Below, one piece after another: positions 17,829 through 26,316 of a stretch of 64,000 nucleotides of DNA. Both the position numbers and the translations under genes were made by a program. The first letter of the stretch is position 1. Every line of letters begins with the position of its first letter. The DNA is from Sediminispirochaeta bajacaliforniensis DSM 16054 (lineage in GTDB: Bacteria > Spirochaetota > Spirochaetia > DSM-16054 > Sediminispirochaetaceae). The stretch spans positions 124,001 through 188,000 of the forward strand of contig NZ_KB899406.1 in NCBI RefSeq assembly GCF_000378205.1, written 5' to 3'. The notes below the pieces were generated by a model that made no database searches, was not told the origin of the DNA, and worked only from the letters and a program-made list of their open reading frames with translations.

Positions 17829-18044
17829 TCATGCCTTGGGAAAGGCCCGGTATCCTGTCGCACCGACCGCCTTTATCAGATCTTCGGCACGAACTGCGGG
17901 ATCGGCGATCACTTTGGCCTTTTTTTTTCGTAGGCTGACCTTGGCCTTTTTTACCGCTTCCACCGATAATAGTGCCTCCTGTACCGTTACCGCACAGTGC
18001 CCGCACGACATATCTTCGATTCTCAGGATGATTGTATTGTCCAT
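17829..18044 (-). CDS. Heavy-metal-associated (HMA) domain protein, copper-chaperone-like
   Basis: 71 residues forming a single ferredoxin-like HMA domain with the metal-binding motif MSCGHC near the N-terminus. Such proteins (CopZ type) carry Cu(I) in the cytoplasm to ATPases or repressors. AGGAG lies about 8 nt before the ATG. No copper ATPase or CopY/CsoR gene is next to it, so it stands alone here; the only metal ATPase in the window (56112-58118) has its own Cys/His-rich tail. Confidence 0.88.
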   Translation of the reverse strand: MDNTIILRIEDMSCGHCAVTVQEALLSVEAVKKAKVSLRKKKAKVIADPAVRAEDLIKAVGATGYRAFPKA

Positions 18045-18311
18045 GAAAATTCTCCTCCGTATGTTCTATGAGCGTTCGAAAACCAATAGATAGATATGCT
18101 CTGGTTGCGTTTGCCAATAGCAAGATACACTCTTTTGCCAGATATCATCATGAGTGTTAGAATCAGCTTCTTTATTTAATATTAACTAATTAAATTAAAA
18201 TCATCAATATTGGGTATGACCTAAACGGGGCGTCATGGAAACGGAATGAAATTGGCTGCGGAGGAGTAAATCATTGCATAGTACAGAGAGCCTTCTTTAG
18301 GCGGGGCAATT
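18045..18311. other. Intergenic AT-rich stretch between divergent genes
   Basis: Holds the upstream region of the HMA-domain gene (leftward). CCAATAG occurs twice, 31 bp apart. A very AT-rich patch (about 18174-18206) may be an UP-like element. No coding potential with a ribosome site was seen. Confidence 0.4.
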
Positions 18312-18344
18312 CTGTCGATAATCTCATGAAAAGCTCATGTAAAC
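18312..18344 (+). promoter_or_regulatory. Pho-box-like tandem 11-bp repeats upstream of the phytase operon
   Basis: Three adjacent 11-bp units, CTGTCGATAAT, CTCATGAAAAG and CTCATGTAAAC, resembling the CTGTCATAAAT unit bound by PhoB. A TATAAA lies at 18348-18353 and TATGTC at 18356, either of which could be the -10. The downstream gene pair ends in a phytase, a classic phosphate-starvation product. The binding regulator is inferred. Confidence 0.5.
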
Positions 18345-18399
18345 AGGTATAAACCTATGTCATAAAATTCCCTTAATACCTGATTTTAGGAGTTGAATC

Positions 18400-18990
18400 A
18401 TGAAAAGCCATGTCGTATGGATTGCGGCCCTTACCGCAGCGTTGTTGGTGGGGTGCTCAGGGGCTGGAAACCTGACGATCAATGAAGTAGGTGCAAATGG
18501 AAGTGATTTTGTTGAGTTGTACAACGGCGGAGACAGGCCTGTTACCCTCAAAGCCGGTGAATGGTCCATCAAAAGTGGGGAAAAAATGGATAAGGCCTTT
18601 GTTTTTCCCGAAAAAGATCTCAAAGTCTCTGCCAAAGCCTTTGTGTTGATTATCGCTCCTCCGGATATAGAAGACGACGGGTCTGTGGAAGATTGGGAAC
18701 TTCCAACCTTGGGAAATAACATCTCCAATGTATCCGCCGATGCCTTAGTTATAACGACTCCAGGGGAAAATAAGCAGACGGGAGAGGACCCTGCGGATTG
18801 TATGTCTGTGGATGATTCTGGAGATACGCTTACCCTGATGCATGGCTCAAAGGTGATTGCGGTCCTGGAAACCCCGGAAATTCCCGAGGGTGATCCCGAA
18901 GGTGTGTATACCTACGGCTCTTTTCCCGATGGTTCTGACACCCATTCGAATCAGCTTACCGCAACGCCTGGGTCGGCGAACAAGCGATAG
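18400..18990 (+). CDS. Lipoprotein with lamin-tail-like (LTD) domain
   Basis: 196 residues. The signal peptide ends in a lipobox (LLVGC, Cys near residue 20), so it is probably lipid-anchored outside the inner membrane. The rest resembles a single lamin-tail domain: LTINEVGANGSDFVELYNGGDRPVTL is the typical first strand pair. Bacterial LTD proteins are often surface or secreted and sometimes fused to phosphatases or nucleases. It lies 15 nt before a phytase gene and shares its promoter region, so it may help bind or present phytase substrate; that is a guess. Start supported by AGGAG. Confidence 0.8.
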   Translation: MKSHVVWIAALTAALLVGCSGAGNLTINEVGANGSDFVELYNGGDRPVTLKAGEWSIKSGEKMDKAFVFPEKDLKVSAKAFVLIIAPPDIEDDGSVEDWELPTLGNNISNVSADALVITTPGENKQTGEDPADCMSVDDSGDTLTLMHGSKVIAVLETPEIPEGDPEGVYTYGSFPDGSDTHSNQLTATPGSANKR

Positions 18991-19005
18991 AGGTTTCGTA
19001 TTCCT

Positions 19006-20160
19006 ATGAAAGAAAGACGTACAAGGCTATGGTCACTGGTGCTGGGAATTCTTCCATTCCTCTCTCTTCTTGCGCTTACAGCTTGCCATCGGAGTAGCGA
19101 TACAGCCCCTGGACCTGAGTCAGAATTGACATATGCTTCTGCACAGGCTGCTCGGGAAACCGGATCGGTACCGGTGTTCGGTGATGTGGCCGATGATCCG
19201 GCGATCTGGGTTCACCCCGAGGATCCTGCGCTGAGTATCATCATCGGCACCGATAAGCATGAGAAGCGCGGAGGTTTACGGATATATGACCTTTCCGGCA
19301 ACGAGCTTCACTTTCTGCAGGTCGGAAAATCCAATAACGTAGATGTTAGGTATGACTTCCCTTTTGGAGATGCAAAGGTCGATATAGCCGGAAGCACCAA
19401 TCGTGCGGAAAATTCCATCCAGGTATTTGCCATCAACCCAGAGGACCGATCTCTTACCAGAATTGACGACGGTACTCTTACCAGCGGCCCCGGTAGCACG
19501 GAGGTCTACGGCTTCAGTTTGTATCATAGCTGCTCTACCGGCCGCTTCTACGCTGTGTGTGGTCTATACGACGGAACCGTTGAGCAGTGGGAACTTGTGG
19601 ACAACGGGATGGGGAAGGTTTCGGGAAGGAAAGTGAAGACCTACGCCTTCGGCGGGGTTTGCGAAGGTATAGCTGCCGATGACCAGAAGGATGAACTCTA
19701 TATTGCCGAAGAAAATGTCGGTTTATGGAAGGTAGATGCGGCCCCTGATGCTTCGAACGAACCCAAAAGTATCCAAAAAATTAGCGAAAATCCCTACATC
19801 CACAAGGACCTTGAGGGGGTGGCTTTATATGTCGGGGACAACGGAGGGGGCTACGTCCTCGTTTCCAGCCAGGGGACCGATAGCTATGCCGTGTACGACA
19901 GAGAAGACGGGTCCTATGCGGGGAGCTTTCGGATTGTCGATGGTCCTGTGATTGACGGGGTAAGCGATACCGATGGAATTGAAGTCCTCAGCTATGGCAT
20001 CCCCGGTCTGTTCCCCGATGGTTTCTTTATTGTCCAGGACGATGTGAATTTCGATGGGCAGGAGAAAAGCAAGCAGAACTTCAAGCTGGTGGATTGGCGC
20101 GCCATTGCGAATTCCTCGTTGGGCTTGAAGATTAATTCTGGTAATAATCCCAGGAATTGA
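19006..20160 (+). CDS. Beta-propeller phytase (3-phytase), lipoprotein
   Basis: 384 residues. The signal peptide carries the lipobox LTAC. The mature part shows beta-propeller phytase motifs in order: VADDPAIWVHPEDP, GTDKHEKRGGLRIYDL, SNNVDVRYDF, YDGTVEQW, CEGIAADDQKDELYIAEE, DLEGVALY and SDTDGIEV. The family uses calcium to release phosphate from phytate outside the cell. The operon with the LTD lipoprotein and the Pho-box-like repeats upstream fit phosphate scavenging. Length and motif order look complete. Confidence 0.93.
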   Translation: MKERRTRLWSLVLGILPFLSLLALTACHRSSDTAPGPESELTYASAQAARETGSVPVFGDVADDPAIWVHPEDPALSIIIGTDKHEKRGGLRIYDLSGNELHFLQVGKSNNVDVRYDFPFGDAKVDIAGSTNRAENSIQVFAINPEDRSLTRIDDGTLTSGPGSTEVYGFSLYHSCSTGRFYAVCGLYDGTVEQWELVDNGMGKVSGRKVKTYAFGGVCEGIAADDQKDELYIAEENVGLWKVDAAPDASNEPKSIQKISENPYIHKDLEGVALYVGDNGGGYVLVSSQGTDSYAVYDREDGSYAGSFRIVDGPVIDGVSDTDGIEVLSYGIPGLFPDGFFIVQDDVNFDGQEKSKQNFKLVDWRAIANSSLGLKINSGNNPRN

Positions 20161-20162
20161 AA

Positions 20163-20294
20163 TTATTGGGCCGTATTGGCCCAAAGCATCCCGTCCCTTC
20201 TGCCGAACTCCTCGATCCGGGTTGTACATTCCAGGTTCGGGGAGTCATCGGTGATCAACCTATCTACTTCATCAAGTGAATTACGTTTTATGTA
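20163..20294 (-). pseudogene. C-terminal remnant of a DeoR-like regulator
   Basis: On the minus strand, 43 codons run into a TAA with the text SLDEVDRLITDDSP, like the C-terminal end of DeoR-family regulators. The frame has no start and ends exactly at the TA that borders a repeat-element end at 20295, with nothing related beyond it. The element apparently inserted here and the rest was lost. A 7-bp hairpin (20166-20184) lies inside the remnant and may now serve as the phytase operon's 3' end. Confidence 0.45.
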
Positions 20295-20334
20295 GTGTTC
20301 CGAATCCTGGTGGGTGAAGAAGCACACTTTCTAT
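20295..20334 (+). repeat. MITE-like element, copy A (one end only)
   Basis: Begins after a TA with GTGTTCCGAATCCTGGTG and continues about 25 bp (TGAAGAAGCACACTTTCT), similar to the matching end of copy D. The other end is missing within the next few hundred bases, so this is a truncated copy. Confidence 0.7.
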
Positions 20335-20408
20335 TCCCGTAAACAGCCAAAAGGCTGTGCTATATTAGATCGATGTTAGATTTATGTTAAAATTTTGTTA
20401 ATCATAAT

Positions 20409-20436
20409 TTGACAACTGTTCATTCTGCCCTATAAT
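20409..20436 (+). promoter_or_regulatory. Promoter of the TRAP transporter operon
   Basis: Consensus TTGACA (20409-20414) and TATAAT (20431-20436), 16 bp apart, about 55 nt before the dctP-type ATG. The AT-rich run just upstream (about 20377-20408) could hold an activator site, but no clear palindrome was settled on. Confidence 0.75.
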
Positions 20437-20490
20437 AGGAGATCGCTGCCTGTTAGGGGTGTGCAGATGTAAATCTTTCGGAGGGGTAGT

Positions 20491-21636
20491 ATGAAAAAAA
20501 TTATTAATGCGGCTGGTGATGTCATGAGAAACATCTCATGTGAGAGAAAATTTTGCCGGCCCGAAAAGTGTAAGACTTGTTCTGTTTTGGGATTCGGGAT
20601 GAAGGCTCTATCTTGTACTCTTGCAGTCGTTATGCTCTCTATCTTTTTTATTGGCTGCGGCAATTCGGATAAGGGATCTGTGGGTGCTGCTAAGAAACAG
20701 GCAAAGCCCCGTGTCATCAAAGTGAGTACAAAGTTTGTCGACAATGAGCAGACTGCGAAGTCATTGGTTAAAGCTATTAAAAACATTAATGAAAGAAGCA
20801 ATGGTACTTTAGAGCTTCAGCTGTTTACCGGCGGTACGCTCCCCATTGGCAAAGATGGAATGGAACAGGTGGTGAATGGATCAGACTGGATTCTCGTTGA
20901 TGGCGTAAATTTTCTCGGTGACTATGTTCCCGATTATAATGCAGTAACAGGTCCTATGTTGTACCAGTCGTTTGATGAATATCTTGCCATGGTAAGAACT
21001 CCACTTGTTCAAAACCTGAATACGAAGGCTGAAGAACTGGGAATTAAGGTCCTCTCTCTTGACTGGCTCTTCGGCTTCAGAAGCATGATGACGAACAAGG
21101 TAATCAAAACTCCGGAGGATATGAAAGGCGTAAAACTCAGAGTTCCGACAAGTCAGTTATACACGTTTACGATTGAAGCCCTTGGCGGAAATCCCGTTGC
21201 CATGCCGTATCCCGATACCTACGCTGCCATTCAGCAGGGGGTAATCGACGGTGTCGAAGGATCGATTATGACGTATTACGGAACAAAACAGTACGAAAAC
21301 GTTAAAGAATATTCATTGACAAGACACCTTCTCGGTGTTTCCGCGGTTTGTATATCGACAAAGTGCTGGGATAGCCTCACCCCTGAGCAGCAAAAAATAA
21401 TCCAGGAAGAAATTGACCTTGGAGGAGAGGATAACCTCCAAGCAACTATAGAACTTGAATCGGAATACGCGAAAAAGCTTCAGGATCTTGGTGTTCGGTT
21501 TCACGAAGTGGATGCTGCTGCTTTTAACAAGGCGGCTGCTCCTGTTTACTCCATGTTTGATAAATGGACTCCCGGGATCTACGACGATATCATGGTCGAG
21601 CTGAATAAGATACGAGCTGACCTGGGAAAGATATAA
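20491..21636 (+). CDS. TRAP transporter substrate-binding protein (DctP family)
   Basis: 381 residues. The DctP fold is recognised from VDNEQTAKSLVKAIKNINERSNGTLELQLFTGG at the start and RSMMTNKVIKTPEDMKGVKLRVP plus QQGVIDGVEGS later, with the conserved Arg of KLRVP that grips a carboxylate. A lipobox (FIGC) shows a lipid-anchored protein. The first ATG has a good GGAGG site but puts 36 polar residues before the signal peptide; a second ATG at 20599 starts directly at it (MKALSCTLAVVM) with a weaker site. It feeds the two membrane subunits downstream. Substrate unknown, probably an organic acid. Confidence 0.9.
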   Translation: MKKIINAAGDVMRNISCERKFCRPEKCKTCSVLGFGMKALSCTLAVVMLSIFFIGCGNSDKGSVGAAKKQAKPRVIKVSTKFVDNEQTAKSLVKAIKNINERSNGTLELQLFTGGTLPIGKDGMEQVVNGSDWILVDGVNFLGDYVPDYNAVTGPMLYQSFDEYLAMVRTPLVQNLNTKAEELGIKVLSLDWLFGFRSMMTNKVIKTPEDMKGVKLRVPTSQLYTFTIEALGGNPVAMPYPDTYAAIQQGVIDGVEGSIMTYYGTKQYENVKEYSLTRHLLGVSAVCISTKCWDSLTPEQQKIIQEEIDLGGEDNLQATIELESEYAKKLQDLGVRFHEVDAAAFNKAAAPVYSMFDKWTPGIYDDIMVELNKIRADLGKI

Positions 21637-21668
21637 AAACTATATTTGCCGAGATTCATCACAACGAT

Positions 21669-21694
21669 AATAGGGGATAGAACTATCCCCTATT
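21669..21694 (+). other. Stem-loop between dctP- and dctQ-type genes
   Basis: AATAGGGGATA / TATCCCCTATT, an 11-bp perfect stem with a 4-nt loop, followed by TTATTA. It probably acts as a partial terminator or a 3' stabiliser so that more binding protein than membrane subunit is made. Confidence 0.65.
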
Positions 21695-21734
21695 TTATTA
21701 CAAGGTTAGAGGATTCATGCTATAGGGTAGATTG

Positions 21735-22229
21735 ATGAAGAATTTTCTTAAGAAATTCGAGTTATATCTTGGAAGCATATGTATAGCCGTTACGGTAGTT
21801 ATCGTAATTATGAATGTGTTTACCAGATATTGTTTGAGTTTTACATTTTTCTGGGCAGAGGAAATCGCTGTCGGATGTTTTGTCTGGACCATTTTCCTTG
21901 GTACGGCTGCCGCCTACAGGGAAAAAGGGTTAATAGGCGTAGAAGCTATCGTTACTCTTCTCCCTGCAAAAGTTAGAGATATTGTAGAAGTGTTTACCAG
22001 TATATTGCTTCTTATTTTAAGCGCAATCATGTTCTGGTTTAGTTTTACCTACGTTTCAACGTCGACAAAGATTACTGCTGCTTTGGAAATTTCATATGCC
22101 TATATAAACGTTAGCATCGTAATATCTTTTGGCTTAATGACAATCTATTCTGTTTTTTTCGTCATACAAAGCTTTAAAAAGGCATTTTCATCCACGCAGG
22201 ACGAGTCGGAAGTAAAGGAGCCGGTATAA
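21735..22229 (+). CDS. TRAP transporter small permease (DctQ family)
   Basis: 164 residues with four predicted spans and the DctQ core FFWAEEIAVGCFVWTIFLGTAA. It joins the large permease to form the sodium-driven importer. The ATG at 21735 is used; a TTG codon directly before it could also start. The ribosome site is weak (GGGT), which fits lower expression than the binding protein. Confidence 0.9.
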   Translation: MKNFLKKFELYLGSICIAVTVVIVIMNVFTRYCLSFTFFWAEEIAVGCFVWTIFLGTAAAYREKGLIGVEAIVTLLPAKVRDIVEVFTSILLLILSAIMFWFSFTYVSTSTKITAALEISYAYINVSIVISFGLMTIYSVFFVIQSFKKAFSSTQDESEVKEPV

Positions 22230-22230
22230 T

Positions 22231-23517
22231 ATGCTAGCGTTTTCTCCTATTATAGTTCTTTTTGTACTGTTCTTTCTGAACATCCCCATCGGTTTTGCGT
22301 TGATGGGATCTTCTTTATTCTATTTTATTTTTATAAACAACACGATGGCAATGAATATGGTAATTCAGCAGTTCACAACTTCTGTCGAATCTTTTCCATA
22401 TCTTGCTGTTCCCTTTTTCGTCATGGTCGGTTCTGTCATGAATTACTCAGGGATAAGTTTTCATCTCATGAATATGGCGGAAGTTCTCGCAGGACATATG
22501 AAGGGCGGGCTTGCTCAGGTCAATTGTCTGTTAAGTGCAATGATGGGAGGCATATCTGGTTCTGCCAATGCCGATGCCGCCATGCAGTCGAAGATTCTGG
22601 TACCGGAAATGAAAAGGAAGGGCTTCTCTACGGAATTCTCTGCTGCAGTTACGGCCGCATCCTCTGCGGTCAGCCCGGTAATCCCACCTGGAACAAATCT
22701 TATTTTGTATGCTCTTATTGCAAACGTTCCGGTCGGAGATATGTTTTTGGCAGGCTATACCCCAGGCATCCTGATGACCGCCGCGATGATGTTTACTGTT
22801 TACATCATTTCTTCAAAGCGCGGCTACAAGCCTTCAAGAGAAAAAAGGGCTACACCCAAAGAAATTGGAAAGCAGACACTCATCTCCATCTGGGCGCTTG
22901 CCATTCCCTTCGGGATTATCTTGGGGATGCGGATGGGCATGTTCACCCCGACGGAAGCTGGAGGAATTGCCGTAGCTTTTTGTTTTCTGGTGGGATTCTT
23001 TGTGTATAAAGAGCTCAAAATCAAACACATCCCACTTATCCTCATGGAAACCGTAAAGAATACCGGTACCGTCATGATCATCATCGCCAGTGCAAAAGTC
23101 TTTGGTTATTACATGACACTGGAGAGAATCCCGCAGATGATAACAGAGTTGCTGATGACTCTCACCGCAAATAAATTTGTCCTTCTCATGATCATCAACC
23201 TGTTATTGCTGTTTGTCGGGATGTTTATCGAGGGCGGAGCGGCTCTTGTCATTCTGGCTCCTCTTCTGGTGCCTGCCGTTGTTTCTCTTGGTGTAGATCC
23301 GCTTCATTTTGGTGTCATATTTATCGTTAATATTATGATTGGGGGACTCACGCCACCCTTCGGTTCCATGATGTTTACGGTATGTTCGATAGTCAATGTG
23401 AAGCTCGAAAAATTTATTAGGGAGGTATGGCCGTTCATTATAGCGCTTGCGGCAGTGCTTCTTTTGGTCACCTATTCCGAGTCTGTGGCTTTGTTTATTC
23501 CGAACTTATTCAATTAA
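22231..23517 (+). CDS. TRAP transporter large permease (DctM family)
   Basis: 428 residues with about 12 spans. Typical DctM motifs are visible: PYLAVPFFVMVGSVMNYSGIS, the GGISGSANADAAMQSKI loop and SAVSPVIPPG. It starts one base after the small permease stop, with AAGGAG inside the end of that gene. The channel moves the ligand from the DctP-type protein with a sodium gradient. Confidence 0.95.
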   Translation: MLAFSPIIVLFVLFFLNIPIGFALMGSSLFYFIFINNTMAMNMVIQQFTTSVESFPYLAVPFFVMVGSVMNYSGISFHLMNMAEVLAGHMKGGLAQVNCLLSAMMGGISGSANADAAMQSKILVPEMKRKGFSTEFSAAVTAASSAVSPVIPPGTNLILYALIANVPVGDMFLAGYTPGILMTAAMMFTVYIISSKRGYKPSREKRATPKEIGKQTLISIWALAIPFGIILGMRMGMFTPTEAGGIAVAFCFLVGFFVYKELKIKHIPLILMETVKNTGTVMIIIASAKVFGYYMTLERIPQMITELLMTLTANKFVLLMIINLLLLFVGMFIEGGAALVILAPLLVPAVVSLGVDPLHFGVIFIVNIMIGGLTPPFGSMMFTVCSIVNVKLEKFIREVWPFIIALAAVLLLVTYSESVALFIPNLFN

Positions 23518-23544
23518 CTGCAGATCACATGTGAGGGGGCTGTT

Positions 23545-24336
23545 TTGAGTGAACTATCAGAAAAGAAATGTTTTCTACTGGATATGGACGGTACCATATA
23601 CCTTGGTGATCGGTTGATTGATGGTGCCTCTGATTTTCTACATAAAATAAAAGCCAATGGTAAGCAGTATATTTTTCTAACAAACAACTCATCCAAAAAT
23701 AAACGTGTATACGTAGAGAAACTGAAACGGATGGGAATAGCTGCCGATTCCAGTGAAGTATTTACTTCCGGAGAAGCGACAATTATGTATCTAAACAAAA
23801 TAAAAAAGAACGCACATATCTTTCTTCTTGGTACTCCGGCTCTTGAAGAAGAATTTGAAGATGCCGGTTTCAGCTTGGTACGGGAAAGAAATCAGGATGT
23901 CGATTTCGTTGTTCTCGGTTTCGATACTACTCTTACCTACAATAAACTCTGGATTGCATGCGACTATATCGCGGAAGGTGTTGCGTATATCGCGACTCAT
24001 CCCGATTTTGTATGTCCGCTTGAAGGTGGAAGATGCATGCCTGATGCAGGTTCGATGATTGCCCTGATAAAAGGGACTACAGGCAAAGAACCGCTTGTCA
24101 TAGGAAAACCGAATAGATTCATTATTGACGCCATACTGGAAAAGTATTCTTTGAAAAAAGAGGATATGGCAATAGTGGGAGACCGGCTTTATACCGACAT
24201 CAGAACTGGTTTGGATAACGGGATAGATTCCATTCTCGTTATGAGCGGTGAGACCGATAAAAGCATGCTTGCAAGCACCAAGTTTATCCCGAAATACTTG
24301 TTTGGTTCCGTCAAAGATATCATTGGGGTTCTATAA
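23545..24336 (+). CDS. HAD-superfamily phosphatase, subfamily IIA (NagD-like)
   Basis: 263 residues. HAD motif I LLDMDGTIYLGD, motif II in FLTNNSSKN, the C2-type cap, and motif IV as GDRLYTDI. NagD/phosphoglycolate-phosphatase-like enzymes remove phosphate from small metabolites in the cytoplasm. Start is TTG at 23545 after GAGGGGG. It follows the TRAP genes by 27 nt, so it may act on a phosphorylated form of the imported acid; this is inferred. A 10-bp hairpin follows. Confidence 0.88.
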   Translation: MSELSEKKCFLLDMDGTIYLGDRLIDGASDFLHKIKANGKQYIFLTNNSSKNKRVYVEKLKRMGIAADSSEVFTSGEATIMYLNKIKKNAHIFLLGTPALEEEFEDAGFSLVRERNQDVDFVVLGFDTTLTYNKLWIACDYIAEGVAYIATHPDFVCPLEGGRCMPDAGSMIALIKGTTGKEPLVIGKPNRFIIDAILEKYSLKKEDMAIVGDRLYTDIRTGLDNGIDSILVMSGETDKSMLASTKFIPKYLFGSVKDIIGVL

Positions 24337-24364
24337 CAAAATCATTGCCGTTAAACGGGATTGG

Positions 24365-24390
24365 CTGAGAGGAGCATAGTCTCCTCTCAG
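24365..24390 (+). terminator. Hairpin after the TRAP/HAD operon
   Basis: CTGAGAGGAG / CTCCTCTCAG, a 10-bp perfect stem with a 6-nt loop, 28 nt after the HAD stop. No T run follows, so it may stop transcription only partly or protect the 3' end. Confidence 0.5.
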
Positions 24391-24606
24391 GTCTCCTGAC
24401 GGTGCACATGGCGGGATGTTCTGTAAGGCTTGTGCAAACGAGGCCTATGATATGCTTGACGGAAGCGGTATTCATAGAAGATAGACCTGTTATAAGCTGG
24501 GTGGGCCACGGAAGACATGGCTTTTGCGTCATATAGTCGTGGCCATCATCTCTATTCATACAGCAGATCTGTTTTTTATTTTTATTTCGTTTTATACACC
24601 AGCCTG
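24391..24606. other. Gene-free stretch with no recognised feature
   Basis: Between the HAD hairpin and repeat copy B. Open frames exist on the minus strand, but none has a ribosome site or a recognisable domain, and the frames are broken. It may be decayed coding DNA. Confidence 0.35.
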
Positions 24607-24764
24607 ACGGCCAGGGAATCCTGGTCCACTTCGAGATATTAAAGGGACACAATTCTCTTTTCCGCAGTCAATTAAAAGTCAAACTATGGGAAAAAGTAAG
24701 CACCGACATAAAAGCAAGGATTTTACCGGCAAAAGGGCATGCGTACCACCAGGATTCGGAACAC
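24607..24764 (+). repeat. MITE-like element, copy B
   Basis: The right end, CACCAGGATTCGGAACAC followed by TA, is intact; the left end keeps GGAATCCTGG (24615-24624) but has lost its outer bases. The interior aligns with the reverse complement of copy D over more than 110 bp, including CAGTCAA, CAAACTATG and TTTTACC blocks. About 158 bp. Confidence 0.7.
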
Positions 24765-24800
24765 TAAGTAAGATAGAAGATATTTTGTACTACGGCGTAT

Positions 24801-25436
24801 CTAATCCGATATGCTTACCGCCTTGCGAAGCATGCTGTCGTCGGTAATTTGTTTGAGCATGAAATCGGCAACATCGGATCTGGATATTTTTGCTGTAACA
24901 GATTGATCATAAGGGGTAAGCGTACGGTACCTGCCGCTTTTCGGGCCGTTTGTCAGAATCGCGGCCCGGACAATAGTCCAATCCGTATTGCTGTCCATGA
25001 TATAGCCTTCCTGGATTTCCTTATCAGCGAACATATTCCTGAGCAGAAAGGGGATCATAAACCGGTTGTAGAGCGGACCCAACCTATTTTGCTGGGCCTT
25101 GCTTTCTCCTATCCCTATTGCCGACATACAGATAAACCGTTTGACTCCTGTATCTTCTGCAGCACGGAGGATGTTTTTCGTTCCATCCGAAATAATGGTA
25201 TTCTTTTTGAGAATTCTTATTCCGAGAGCCGAAAGGATGACATCCTGTCCTTGGACTGCCGGTATGACCGCCTTGTAATCAAGAATGTCTCCCTGCACAA
25301 TCCTGAGATTTCTGTGTGCCAGCTTTACTTTATCGGGATTGCGTACAAACGCCGTTACAATATGGTTCTGTTCAAGGGCCTGTGTCATAATCTCATGGCC
25401 CGTGCCGCCGGTTGCGCCGAATATCAGTAGTTTCAT
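24801..25436 (-). CDS. NAD(P)-binding Rossmann-fold oxidoreductase (atypical SDR)
   Basis: About 211 residues. The N-terminal dinucleotide motif is GATGGTG, and the later FICMSAIGIG and DWTIVRAAILTNGP stretches match the NAD(P)H-binding/YwnB-like group of atypical SDRs. The start at ATG 25436 has GGAGA six nt upstream and overlaps the stop of the flavodoxin/ferredoxin gene (TGATG), so they are co-translated. Likely electron transfer or stress response; the substrate is unknown. Confidence 0.85.
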   Translation of the reverse strand: MKLLIFGATGGTGHEIMTQALEQNHIVTAFVRNPDKVKLAHRNLRIVQGDILDYKAVIPAVQGQDVILSALGIRILKKNTIISDGTKNILRAAEDTGVKRFICMSAIGIGESKAQQNRLGPLYNRFMIPFLLRNMFADKEIQEGYIMDSNTDWTIVRAAILTNGPKSGRYRTLTPYDQSVTAKISRSDVADFMLKQITDDSMLRKAVSISD

Positions 25437-26314
25437 CATATGTCTCCATACAGTGCGGATGCAGGTTCTTCCAGCTTTGCAAAGCCGTCGTTGAGCCGTT
25501 TCCTTCCCATTTCTATGTAGGGATGTTCAATGGCACCTGCGGGACAGGTATGAAAGCATTCCGCACAGAGTATGCAGCTACTGTTGTCCCGATGCATGAC
25601 AATTTCCCCATTTGCATATGTGAACATATCGACAGGACAGGCAGATATACATTTCTTGCACTTGGTACATTTCGCAGCATCGATACGCACTTGCTTAAAG
25701 TTTCTATGGAGTTTTTCCTGACTGAAGATTTTAAACAAAAACCGCTCTTTGGGCGGGGCGTATTTGAATGCTTTGGACTGGTCTTCAGCATCTTTCCCTT
25801 TAGTGTGAATAATAGAAATAATGTGTTCCACGGCTTCGGCTATGAGCTTTTCTTCTTCCGGGCCTGGCTTGTCCTCATAGATCACATTGGCATACGTTGA
25901 CGTAAGGGTGTGCTTTGCGGCTATCTTGATTCCGAGTATTGATTTGTACCCTTTCTTTCTTAGTTTCTTCCCCATTTCTTCAAGGGCGACGCTGCTGTGT
26001 ACGCCTCCATAGCTTACAAAGGGCACTGCAAGATTCGAATGCGTCTCATCGGGAACAGGTAGGGCCCCGATTGTGTGTAAAATCGTATGTTCGACATGGC
26101 CGGCATACAGCGGACCTCCTATACAGAGGAGATCATATTCGCCAAGCGCTTTCTCAAGAGTCTCTTTGATATGCTCACCATAGAGAAACTCCTGTTTGCC
26201 AGTTATGTTGATGAGTCTGACGATGTTGTTTTTTTTCTTGAAACCCTCTTCAATCTTCTTGGCGACGTTTAGGGTATGCCCTGACGGGCTGAATACCAAT
26301 ATGGAAACATTCAT
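25436..26314 (-). CDS. EFR1-type flavodoxin/ferredoxin fusion protein
   Basis: About 292 residues. Flavodoxin-like domain at the N-terminus (ILVFSPSGHTLNVAKKI; IGGPLYAGHVEHT), then a C-terminal two-cluster ferredoxin: CTKCKKCISACPVD and CILCAECFHTCPAG give two sets of four Cys. It would pass electrons between FMN and [4Fe-4S] centres in the cytoplasm. Start at ATG 26314, nine nt after AGGAGG; an upstream start at 26377 overlaps the MarR gene. It lies 2 nt after that regulator, in one operon. Confidence 0.92.
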   Translation of the reverse strand: MNVSILVFSPSGHTLNVAKKIEEGFKKKNNIVRLINITGKQEFLYGEHIKETLEKALGEYDLLCIGGPLYAGHVEHTILHTIGALPVPDETHSNLAVPFVSYGGVHSSVALEEMGKKLRKKGYKSILGIKIAAKHTLTSTYANVIYEDKPGPEEEKLIAEAVEHIISIIHTKGKDAEDQSKAFKYAPPKERFLFKIFSQEKLHRNFKQVRIDAAKCTKCKKCISACPVDMFTYANGEIVMHRDNSSCILCAECFHTCPAGAIEHPYIEMGRKRLNDGFAKLEEPASALYGDI

Positions 26315-26316
26315 GT

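Noticed and set aside
20166-20184. 7-bp hairpin as a true terminator for the phytase gene
   Set aside because: No T run, and the hairpin lies in the apparent DeoR remnant; it may be chance from GGCC-rich codons.
24320-24652. 110-codon minus-strand frame after the HAD gene
   Set aside because: Overlaps hairpin and repeat copy B, has no ribosome site and no recognised domain.
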